Assembly: GCF_028372415.1 (NCBI RefSeq)
Contig: NC_092874.1
Coordinates: forward strand, 54,659,865-54,723,864
Origin: Notamacropus eugenii
Lineage: Eukaryota > Chordata > Mammalia > Diprotodontia > Macropodidae
Direction: 5' to 3'
Length of the DNA stretch: 64,000 nucleotides
Shown here: one piece after another, positions 56,349 through 64,000 of the stretch
Numbering within the stretch: position 1 is the first letter of the stretch
Layout of the letters: each line of letters starts with the position of its first letter
Notes under the pieces: generated by a model
Database searches by the model: none
Told to the model about the DNA's origin: nothing
Seen by the model: only the letters and a program-made list of their open reading frames with translations
Translations under genes and position numbers: made by a program

Positions 56349-56876
56349 GTATTTGTCTGTGGAGATGACAAGGAAGCTAAGCAGCGAGTGATGGATATTG
56401 GCTGTACCCTTGGTCTTACTCCAATGGATCAAGGATCTCTCAAGGTGGCCAAAGAGATTGAAAACTACCCCCTGCAGCTCTTTCCAATGTGGAAGTTCCC
56501 TCTATACCTCTCTGCTGCCTTATGTATTTTCTATTTTGTTTACTGTATGTTAAGAGAAGTCATCTATCCCTACATTCATGAAAAGAAAGACAACACATTC
56601 TTCTTGGCCATCTCTATTCCAAATCGTATGTGCCCAGGTGTGGCTCTCAATCTTCTTGCCTTGGTTTACCTTCCTGGGATTATTGCTGCCATCCTGCAGC
56701 TATATCGAGGTACCAAATATAGCCGTTTCCCAAACTGGCTTGACCACTGGATGCTTTGCAGAAAACAACTTGGACTTGTGGCGTTGGCCTTTGCCTTCCT
56801 CCACGTCATGTACACACTTGTGATCCCCATTCGCCATTACGTGAGATGGAAGTGGAGCAACAGTGTGATTAGTCAG
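56349..56876 (+). CDS. STEAP4: STEAP4 exon 3: end of oxidoreductase domain, TM1-TM3, first heme ligand (residues 155-330)
   Basis: The acceptor 'tcatccag' ends at 56348 and the exon begins VFVCGDD. It is 528 nt in phase 0, the size I recall for the equivalent STEAP-family exon. [10 protein letters not shown] closes the FNO-like domain and PLQLFPMW links to the membrane part. Hydrophobic helices lie near residues 205-224, 251-272 and 294-315. His306 in [10 protein letters not shown] corresponds to human His304, an axial heme ligand, given a +2 offset from the N terminus. [15 protein letters not shown] is the highly conserved loop before TM3. The donor is 'agtcaggtaagg'. Confidence 0.95.
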
Positions 56877-57540
56877 GTAAGGCTGTACTTCATTTGCATA
56901 ACTGTTTAAAAAACACAGGTCATGTTCCATTTCTGGTAACCCTTCTTCTAAGCCTACGTATTCACAAATGGTAACCAGACTCAGAAAACCTGGTGGCCTT
57001 CATAGTGGGATTTGGAGGCAGAAAGACTGAATTCCACTCCATCCTTCCTAGGCCACTTTATTCACCATGTGATAATTCTGTCTTGCTTTCCTACTCTGTG
57101 AAATCCAATTGATAATGCTGCACCTCCTCTTTCAGAGGATCCAGTGGGAGAATTTAAGGGAAAACCCTTTGAAACCATAAAGTGCTATGTAAATGCAGGT
57201 TACTGTTACTTAATTAACCTAGTCCAGACATCCCAGTACTCTACTGGATGAGATTATCCCTCCTCCAACCCTCTCACCACAGTCTACACCCACCCCTCCC
57301 TTCTCCCTCATTCCCTCACTCACCTTTCCTTCCCCTACCTTCTCTAGCCAAGGGCCAGACTAGGATCAGATTGGTATTTGGGGACATGAGAACCAAACGA
57401 CGAGCATTCCAATGAGTGACTTGACTCAGGGATCAAGGAGCACATCAAATTCTAGTATAGTTTCTGCTAATCCATTTCTGCTAATTCTGCTTGTGTTGAC
57501 TGGGAGCCAAGCCTAGCTGAAACGTGGATTTGTAACATTT
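56877..57540 (+). other. STEAP4 intron 3, proximal part
   Basis: A MIR-like remnant may lie around 57010-57200 ('cattttgaaaccataaagtg'-type text). Otherwise nothing is supported. Confidence 0.4.
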
Positions 57541-57542
57541 GC

Positions 57543-57718
57543 AAGTTCAGTTGTTGTAGCATTAGAGAATAATTGAAAAGAATTGGATTTAGGGCCAGAG
57601 GCCTTGGGTTTAAATCCTACTTCTACTAATTACTGTCTAAGTGACCTCCAGCAAATCACTTAACCAGTGTGGGCCTCAGTTTTCTTCTCTGTAAAATGAG
57701 AGGGGTATACTAGGTCAG
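57543..57718 (+). repeat. MIR-type SINE in intron 3
   Basis: 'gccttgggtttaaatcctac', 'aagtgacctccagcaaatca' and 'gggcctcagttttcttctc', sense order. Confidence 0.7.
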
Positions 57719-57870
57719 TAGTGTCAAAACTCAAATAGAAATGGGGGAGGAGGGCCATATTGACTTAGACAACTACAAATTAACATTATCTATGTTGCAT
57801 TGTATTGTACTGTACTTCCCAAATACAGGTAAATTTGGTTCCTGCAGTTTTCTGGAGTTTTGACCCCTCT
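57719..57870 (+). mobile_element. hAT-Charlie-type MITE (OposCharlie-like)
   Basis: The left end 'agtgtcaaaactcaaatag' and the right end 'ggagttttgacccctctt' are inverted termini. The interior 'gacaactacaaattaacatt' matches 5315-5445. Confidence 0.6.
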
Positions 57871-58144
57871 TGATCTTAGACTCCTTAGAGCCATATCTTG
57901 ACCCCTTAGATCTCCAAGAGCCCTTCCAACTCTACTGCTGAGATCCAATGAATTATGAGGTCATCTTGGTGACTCACATTTCCTTCTGAAAATGCACTGA
58001 AAATGCACTTTGGTCTTTGTGAAAAACAAGTCTCCCAACTTCAGAAAACCAGCAACAGGGGCAAATATCAAACTCTTTGTCCTCCACAGAGGATCAAAGT
58101 TCAGAGAGGACCAACTCGAGAAGGTAAAGTTGCAGAGAGGGACA

Positions 58145-58585
58145 GAGTAAGTCAGTAAGCACTTATTAGGCACCTACTGTGTGCCCGGCACCATGCTAAG
58201 CACTGAGGATACAAAAACAAAAACAGTCCCTGATCAGAGCTCACACAGTGTGAGATAGGGGTAGAAAGAGAAGATGGTGCCAGACTGTGGAGAGCCATGA
58301 ACACCAGGCTGAGGAGCCTAGACTTTATATAAAGCTACTGAAATTTTTTCCTTATGCAGATGAGTAACAACCACCAATTCATGGAGCACAATTTGATTTA
58401 TAAAGTACCTTAACGCACACTGTCTCATTTGAGCCTCACAAGAACCCTACAGGGCTCCCAATCAACACAAGCAGAATTACAGGTAGTTTATCCATTTTAT
58501 AGATGAGGAAATTGAAGTTCTCTGAGGATAAGTTAAGTGGCCCATGGTTACACCGAGATTATTCAGACACTGATAGTCTTTGCTT
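58145..58585. repeat. Short dispersed repeat, then MIR-type SINE
   Basis: 'cagtaagcacttattaggc' and 'gtgtgcccggcaccatgct' occur at 58152-58210. 'gtttatccattttatagatg' with 'gaggaaattgaagttc' at 58485-58525 marks an antisense MIR core. Confidence 0.5.
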
Positions 58586-59225
58586 TTCAAGGAAAAGATC
58601 ATGGAGGGATACTTTCAACACCTCGTAATAAGGACTCATATGAAGTAGGATGGTAACATGGGAAGTGAGAGGATGTGCCAATGGGACATCCCATCTAGGT
58701 GGATATGCCCTTCAGGTAGTTGGCAGTACCAACCTGAAGCTCCAAAGAAGTCAGAATTGAAGATGAAGGTTTGGGAATCATCTTCATAGAGATGGTAGTT
58801 GCAGCTAGGGGAGCAGACAAGATTGACCCTGGAAAGAGTGCAGAAGGGGAAGAGAAGAAGACAAAGATGAAGGATAGTCCACATTAAGAGACTAGGAAGA
58901 GGACAAGGAGCTAGCTAACAAAAGGACAGAAAAGGAAGTTAGTGAGTTGGGAGAACCAAGACAGTGGGATTTCTCCAAAATCCAAGGAGGAAACAGAACT
59001 CAGTCAGAGGGGTTAGTCAGCAATGTCAAAAACTGCTGAGAGGTGAGACAGGGTGACTGAAACATTTTTAAAGGCTGTTAGATTTTCTATGAGTTGCAGA
59101 GCAAACAGCTAGAGAAGATCTACCGAGGCCCTAAGGACTGGTGATCAGGGCAATTCAGAGAAGGCAGCAGACAGTTTCTTACAAATATTATCAGTGAGGA
59201 CAGGAAAGGTCCCAGGAAGCCAGGT
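58586..59225 (+). other. Intron 3, old repeat-like text
   Basis: 'agtcagcaatgtcaaaaact' and 'gctgagaggtgagacagg' around 59020-59060 resemble an old mammal-wide repeat module. No gene is seen. Confidence 0.35.
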
Positions 59226-59229
59226 CTTA

Positions 59230-59930
59230 CTTCTTCCACAGGATCAGGCATTCCAACTTGTTCTATCAATCACCAGTCACTTGCCTTTCCTAATTTGAAG
59301 GAATACAGCTGATCAGGCCCTATATATGCTGCTCAAACCCCTCAGAAAGTGCATCAATTTCTTGGCCTTTAGTGATCTTCTCCAAGGACTTCAGGTTCTG
59401 ATGGTGCTACAGCCGGGATCCCAAGAGTAGCCTGTCATAGTCCTTCAGAACCAGTTTGGGATCTCCTTGCTCTATTCACTTCTGAGACACAGGGAACAGC
59501 TGGTGTCCTTGAACTGTTCCCTGAAACCACGCTGCAGCAGTGATCTTGCAATGTGGACAGACATGGTGGTTCTGGTTGCCTTGGAGATAACCCATATGTC
59601 CACGGCTTCTCTGGCAGAGCCATTCATTGTCCCAGCTACCTCCTCTCCTTGTTCTGCCATTATGTAGACAAACAAATAGCACAGCAATTAGAAACCAGGA
59701 TAGATTACACCAGTGTGATTCCCGACCTTGACTTGTTTGGGAAAACTGCCCTGCCCACCTACATACCAATCTGTTAGGGCTACAATAGAAAAATGGAAAA
59801 TTCACTTGAAGGAGCTGTCTGTCCCCTTAGCTGTCATACGAAAGCTTTTTCAGATTTTCCTCAAATACAATGGGGAGTCCAGTTTCTTTGTCCTTCCTTT
59901 AATGAGTAAAGAAATCTAGAACCTTTAGGA
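59230..59930 (-). other. Unidentified coding-like relic in intron 3
   Basis: On the minus strand, one frame gives [20 protein letters not shown] followed by 37 more residues to a stop. After it another frame gives [15 protein letters not shown] and, further on, [17 protein letters not shown]. The higher GC content and amphipathic composition look more protein-like than the surroundings, but stops and shifts interrupt it. I do not recognise the family. It may be a processed pseudogene of an unknown parent or chance. Confidence 0.25.
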
Positions 59931-60379
59931 AGGCTGGGCAGCTCATGATTTAAATTAAAATGTTCATATAAAACTGGAAAAAGAATTATATCAATGAGTC
60001 TGGGGCTGCCTCTAGTAATGCCAGGAAAGAGTATAGTTTGTCTATTACATAATGCCTGAGAGGTCCAGCTTTGTAAGATTAGTACCATGGCAGCTCTGAG
60101 CCAGGCAGTTGAGGACTCAGGTAACTTAGACAGCCACTGGTGACTTGAAAGAGAACTTCAAAAAATGATGGGTACAGGAATCTGGTTAGTAGGGGTTGAG
60201 TGGAGAGCAGGTAATGAACAAGAAGAAATATTTGACATAAATATCTTTCTTTTCCCCCAAAAAAGATGAATGCTAAGGAGAGGAGAGAGATGAGGAAGTG
60301 CTAAATAGAAGGGCCTTTTAACAACTGAGCGTGTTTTAGGAAGATGGAGAAGAGCCAATGGGATTCATATGAGTAAATG

Positions 60380-60725
60380 AATATAAATGTTTTATTAAAT
60401 GCACACTTTGTGCCAATGACTATGTGGAAGGTTTGGAATATCAGTAAAAAATACTACAAATAGTAAAAAACATTCTAATAAGGAAGGGGGCTGTAAGACT
60501 GATGGAACATAATAGTTGTGTTTTACATAGTGTGTTATGGCCTTGCCACCTTATCTCATTTTAGCCTCCCTCACCTGGGAGGCAGGTGCTCTTATTATCC
60601 CCACTTTACAGTTGAGAAAACTGATGCAGACTGAGATTAAGTGAATTGCCTGGGGTCACAGAGGTAGGCCATATTAGAACCCAGGTCTTCTGCACTCCCA
60701 GTCCAGCACTCTGTCCACTGCACAG
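60380..60725. repeat. Short dispersed repeat and MIR-type SINE
   Basis: 'aatgttttattaaatgcac' occurs at 60386. Antisense MIR text ('tatccccactttacagttga', 'ctggggtcacagaggtagg') runs from about 60530 to 60720. Confidence 0.6.
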
Positions 60726-61348
60726 GTAGGTAATGGCCACTGGAGTATTCTGGAAGGGATCAGGAGATTCAGAACAAAGACACAGACAGAGGGGTTGATT
60801 TTAGTGACAAACAGAAATACCTCTTCTCTGACCAAGAGGGAAGGGTGAGTAAGTGGTAGCTAAAAGGGAGAACTTTAAGGAAGGGAAACAGCTAACTAGA
60901 TGAATTAAAATGGGATGGTCTCCATCTTTTCAATTCAGATCATTTCATAAGAGTGCAGTGAGTGTAGCTGAGGTATAAGAGAAGATAAGACACTGGAGTA
61001 GTCACTGTAGGGGAATGAGAGAGGGCATTAATAAAACGGATTGTTGAGTAACAAGAGGACCCAAGTCAGGCTATGTGAACAAGACTTTGTAGTGGGGAAT
61101 CACAGCTCGATTTTGTGACTTTTTCTCCTTATTCTAGTTTGAACATTCAAACAAACAAATCATTTTCATATTATCTGTGGTAGCCATGGAGACTTTTGAC
61201 TCAAATTTTGTTTCCTCTACATACCTAATTTTTTTTAACGAGTTAGAAAGGCTCTATAATCACCTTAAGAGAATAAACCCAAAACTATCATCAAAAGCAG
61301 AGACAACTCCTACAATCTGTCATTTTAAAACTTCTTATTTTTTCTTAG
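60726..61348 (+). other. Distal STEAP4 intron 3, nothing recognised
   Basis: No repeat found. It ends with the exon 4 acceptor. Confidence 0.5.
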
Positions 61349-61513
61349 ATAAAAACCAATAAGACCAATCCTTTTAACGTGACCAATGCCTGGCTCAGTG
61401 ATTCTTACCTAGCCCTGGGCATACTGGGATTTTTTTTATTTGTCCTTTTGGGAATCACTTCCTTGCCATCAGTCAGCAACACGGTCAACTGGAGAGAGTT
61501 TCGATTCATCCAG
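61349..61513 (+). CDS. STEAP4: STEAP4 exon 4: TM4 (residues 331-385)
   Basis: The acceptor 'tttttcttag' ends at 61348 and the exon reads [22 protein letters not shown]4 follows ([19 protein letters not shown], about 351-369), then [16 protein letters not shown]. It is 165 nt, phase 0, with donor 'caggtaagga'. The loop sequence [12 protein letters not shown] has two candidate N-glycosylation sequons (NKT and NVT), while the human loop reads differently; their use is unknown. It is too short and intron-bounded to stand out as an open frame. Confidence 0.93.
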
Positions 61514-61610
61514 GTAAGGACTTCCAGATATGCCTTCCCTTTTTTATTCCTTTAAAATAAGTTCTTAATTATACTGAAGAAAGAAGTTTGGTGCTGAAAC
61601 CATGTCCAGT

Positions 61611-61626
61611 ATAAAATAGCAGTCAG
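61611..61626 (+). repeat. Target-site duplication, left copy
   Basis: 'ataaaatagcagtcag' is identical to 63180-63195 and flanks the L1 insertion in intron 4. Confidence 0.9.
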
Positions 61627-61679
61627 ACTTTATTCTTGTGTACGGTGGCATACCTGACACCGTACACAAGAATAAAGTC
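61626..61679. repeat. 22-bp fold-back at the L1 5' junction
   Basis: The left arm 61626-61647 ('gactttattcttgtgtacgg' plus tg) is the exact reverse complement of 61658-61679, with a 10-bp spacer. The right arm is normal L1 sequence; the left arm is an extra inverted copy placed at the truncation point. Confidence 0.9.
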
Positions 61680-63179
61680 CAAATGGGTACATGATTTAGG
61701 TATAAAGATTGATACCATGAATAAACTGGAGAAGCAAGGAATAGTGTATTTATCAGATTTATGGAGAAGGGAAGAATTTTTTACTAAAGAAGAGATAGAA
61801 AGCATTATGAAATGCAAGATGGATAATTTTGATTACATTAAATTGAGAAGTTTTTGCACAACCAAACCCAATGCAACCAAAATCCGGAGGGATGTAGTAA
61901 ATTGGGAAAGAATTTTTATGGCTAAGCTCGGGGATAAAGACCTCATTTCTAGACGATATAGAGAACTGACTCAAATGTATAATCATACAAATCATTCCCC
62001 AATTGATAAATGGGTCAAAGGATATGAACAGGCAATTTTTGGAAGAAGAAATTAAAAGATATCTATAATCATATGAAAAAATGCTCTAACTCACTTTTGA
62101 TTAGAGAGATGCAAATCAAAACAACTCTGAGGTACCACATCACACCTATAAGATTGGCAAACATGACAGAACAAGAAAATAATAAATGCTGGAGAGGATG
62201 TGGGAGAGTTGGAACACTAATTCATTGTTGGTGGAGCTGTGAGCTCATCCAACCATTCTGGAGAGCAATTTGGAACTATGCCCAAAGGGCTACAAAAATG
62301 TGCATACCCTTTGACCCAGCAATATCACTACTAGGACTGTATCCCCAAGAGATCATAAAAATGGGAAAGGGTCCCACATGTACAAAAATATTTATAGCAG
62401 CACTCTTTGTAGTTGCCAAAAACTGGAAGTCAAGGGGATGCCCATCAATTGGGGAACGGCTGAATAAATTATGGTATATGAATGTAATGGAGTACTATTG
62501 TGCCATAAGAAATGATGAACAAGAAGACTTCAGAGAGACCTGGAAGGACTTATGATCTGATGCTGAGTGAAAGGAGCAGAACCAGGAGAACTTTGTGCAC
62601 AGCAACAACCACAGTGTGTGAGAGTTTTTTCTGGTAGACTTGGAATTTCGTAATAATGCAAGAACTTATTAAAAAAAAAAAATCCCAATGGTGGATTTCT
62701 AAGGCAAAATGCCTTCCACACTCAGAGAAAGAAATATGGAAGTCATTCACAGAATGTAGCAGATCATGTTTGTGTGTGTGTATGTTTTTGTGTATCATGT
62801 TTTGATTTGTTATATGATTTCTTCCATTTATTTTAGTTCAACTACATAGCATGACTATAGTGAAAATGTACTCAATAGGAAAATATATGTAGAACCTATA
62901 CAGAATTGTATGCGGTCATGGGGGGGAGGGGAGTAGTGGGGGATAGGTGTGGGGGGGGATAAAATCTTAATTTTATGGCAGCGATTGTAAACCATTAAAA
63001 ATAAAAAATTTAAAAAAAGGTAAAAAAAGAATTTTTTTTTAAACATTAACCAACTGAGACACAAATAATATTTATGTTGCTAACTTCACTAGCACTTGAC
63101 CTAATTGTCTCCACAGTATTACTAAGAATTAAAGGACCCTAACTTAAAAAAAATAAAAAAATAAAACAAAAAAATAAAA
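61627..63179 (+). mobile_element. 5'-truncated L1 insertion in STEAP4 intron 4
   Basis: The + strand encodes the ORF2 C-terminal region: LTPYTRIKSKWVHDLG, YIKLRSFCTTKP and GDKDLISRRYRELTQMY. After a frameshift near 62035-62055 come MKKCSNSLLIREMQIKTTLR, the zinc-knuckle CWRGCGRVGTLIHCWWSC, and IPFDPAISLLGLYPQE, ending at a stop after ETWKDL (62555). A 3' UTR with a G-rich purine tract (62919-62960) follows, then an A-rich tail near 62995-63030. The endonuclease and most of the RT are absent, so it cannot move by itself. The remaining open frames are retrotransposon coding relics, not host genes. Confidence 0.92.
63031..63145 (+). other. Probable L1 3'-transduced segment
   Basis: About 115 bp of non-A-rich, non-L1 text ('accaactgagacacaaataa', 'cttgacctaattgtctcc') lies between the L1's own A-rich end (62995-63030) and a second A-rich tail (63145-63180) that abuts the target-site duplication. 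This is the arrangement produced when L1 transcription reads through its own poly(A) signal. Confidence 0.65.
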
Positions 63180-63195
63180 ATAAAATAGCAGTCAG
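63180..63195 (+). repeat. Target-site duplication, right copy
   Basis: Identical to 61611-61626. The intron continues for 88 bp to exon 5. Confidence 0.9.
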
Positions 63196-63283
63196 GAATG
63201 TTTGTTGATAGCAAAAAGCCCTGTTATCATTCAGGTCAATATAAATGGTATTTCATGTGTATCACTGTGTTTCTTCCATACAG

Positions 63284-63553
63284 TCCAAACTCGGTTACCT
63301 GACACTGATCTTATGTACAGCTCACACGCTTATGTTTGGTGGAAAGAGATTCCTCAGCCCTTCCATTCTCAGATGGTATCTCCCTTCAATCTATGTGCTA
63401 AGTCTCATCATCCCCTGTATGGTGTTGGTCCTGAAGTTCATCCTGCTAATGCCCTGCTTCAATCAGCCACTTACACGGATCCGGCAAGGTTGGGAAAGAA
63501 ATCTGAAAGGCTCTAAAAAGGCCCAGTTAGGAAACGGCAACACTGGGGTGTGA
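63284..63553 (+). CDS. STEAP4: STEAP4 exon 5: TM5-TM6, second heme ligand, extended C terminus (residues 386-474)
   Basis: The acceptor 'ttcttccatacag' ends at 63283 and the exon begins [20 protein letters not shown]. His399 in CTAHTL corresponds to human heme ligand His397. [13 protein letters not shown] and TM6 (about 421-444) precede [10 protein letters not shown]. The human protein ends a few residues after this point. Here the frame continues with 13 extra residues ([13 protein letters not shown]) before TGA at 63551-63553. The tail is cytosolic and unlikely to affect catalysis. Confidence 0.94.
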   Translation, partial: SKLGYLTLILCTAHTLMFGGKRFLSPSILRWYLPSIYVLSLIIPCMVLVLKFILLMPCFNQPLTRIRQGWERNLKGSKKAQLGNGNTGV

Positions 63554-64000
63554 AGTAGCTGACGACCAGTTCATCATGTCATCATGGGGACTTCCCAGCA
63601 ATGGACTTGAATGTCTCCTGTAGAGTGTGCTTTCGTTTCCTAAGCCTTCCTCTTCTTCCTCTCTCCAGAGTATAAAGAGCAGGAAGAGGGGAGGACTTTC
63701 TGCTAGGTAGACCCCAAGAAGGGATCCACTCTTCCTTGATTTCAGCTTTGACGACAAGAAGCACAAGAAGTTTGATCTCTCCCCCCCCCCCCCCACCCTA
63801 CTTACCTGGTCACCTCAAAGGTTCCATGATTTCCCTGGGCAAATGGGGGATCCCTCTACTGAGCCACATTGGTGACCTCTACTCTCTCCATCCCACCCAC
63901 CCCCAATGCACCTTGGTGGTCTTCATAAGTTGCTACAGAAAAAATCTAATAACCAGCCTCTGGCATTCATCATCTCTGATCTTATCTAGGCTAGTCCTCA
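63554..64000 (+). other. STEAP4: STEAP4 3' UTR, start of
   Basis: Sequence following the stop codon has no acceptor or new exon and no AATAAA before the window ends, so the 3' UTR continues beyond it. A C-tract of 14 nt lies at 63781-63794. Minus-strand open frames across this region are shadows. Confidence 0.7.
63781..63794 (+). repeat. STEAP4: Poly(C) tract in the STEAP4 3' UTR
   Basis: Fourteen consecutive C residues precede 'accctactta'. Such tracts can bind PCBP (hnRNP E) proteins in mRNA; relevance here is inference. Homopolymers are also prone to sequencing error. Confidence 0.85.

Larger units (their letters stand above)
29105..64000 (+). other. STEAP4: STEAP4 gene (metalloreductase), five exons, 3' end outside window
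   Basis: STEAP4 (also STAMP2 or TIARP) moves electrons from cytosolic NADPH via FAD to a heme in the membrane domain. It reduces Fe(III) and Cu(II) outside the cytosol at the plasma membrane and endosomes. The coding exons (53742-54203, 56349-56876, 61349-61513, 63284-63553) join in phase 0 to 474 residues, against 459 in human. Introns are about 24.5, 2.1, 4.5 and 1.8 kb. All donors and acceptors are GT/AG. There are no stops or frameshifts, so the gene looks functional. Human coding-exon organisation, including the 528- and 165-nt exons, is preserved as far as I recall it. Confidence 0.93.

Noticed and set aside
61636..62555. Two adjacent open frames of 139 and 160 residues on the + strand
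   Set aside because: They encode the L1 ORF2 C-terminal region separated by a frameshift, inside a 5'-truncated insertion with target-site duplications. They are not host genes.
1..64000. Search for tRNA, rRNA, CRISPR arrays and bacterial or phage features
   Set aside because: None seen. Box-like A/B promoter text occurs only inside SINE heads, and the window is eukaryotic nuclear DNA.

Overview
This is vertebrate nuclear DNA, almost certainly from a marsupial. It has canonical GT-AG introns, low gene density and an AT-rich, repeat-dense background. Three repeat types argue for a marsupial: CORE-SINEs with the motif 'ccccatttggggttttctt', SINEs whose tail resembles an RTE-type LINE, and L1/HAL1 elements starting 'ggggggcagagccaagatgg' and ending in a purine-rich 3' end. 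I cannot name the species.

The only functional protein-coding gene I can support is STEAP4 (six-transmembrane epithelial antigen of prostate 4, a metalloreductase), on the + strand from about 29.1 kb to beyond the right edge. A GC-rich, CpG-containing promoter lies at about 28.86-29.24 kb, with a noncoding exon 1 ending at a consensus donor (29236|29237). Intron 1 is about 24.5 kb. Four coding exons follow: 53740-54203 (ATG at 53742), 56349-56876, 61349-61513 and 63284-63553 (TGA). All joins are phase 0 and encode 474 residues. The 3' UTR runs off the window. The promoter carries, within about 70 bp, a perfect NF-kB-type site, a perfect STAT/GAS palindrome and a C/EBP-like site. This fits the known induction of STEAP4 by TNF-alpha and IL-6.

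The upstream 28.8 kb is intergenic and holds only repeats and one dead gene. The repeats are an L1 ORF2 fragment (1.8-2.4 kb), four HAL1-type elements (ORF1 but no ORF2), a decayed KRAB zinc-finger retrocopy (17.8-18.5 kb), SINEs, CR1/L3 and L2 pieces, hAT-type MITEs and a probable solo LTR. HAL1 elements are stacked at 18.5-22.6 kb: an older L1/HAL1 element abuts the zinc-finger pseudogene and was itself invaded by a nearly complete HAL1 copy.

Intron 1 is again mostly interspersed repeats. They include an old R4/Dong-like LINE (44.8-46.4 kb), an LTR inserted in an antisense L1 (49.6-50.8 kb), and a sense-oriented LTR with TATA-like and AATAAA motifs 0.6 kb before the first coding exon. The stretches at 29.3-31.2 kb and 32.6-35.1 kb are repeat-poor. 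Intron 4 contains a 5'-truncated L1 with a perfect 16-bp target-site duplication, a 22-bp fold-back at its 5' end, and about 120 bp of non-L1 sequence between two A-rich tails (probable 3' transduction).

There is no sign of a new enzymatic or defence system. The points most worth a second look are the cytokine-response cassette in the STEAP4 promoter, the structured L1 insertion, and the HAL1 nesting and internal-deletion derivatives.
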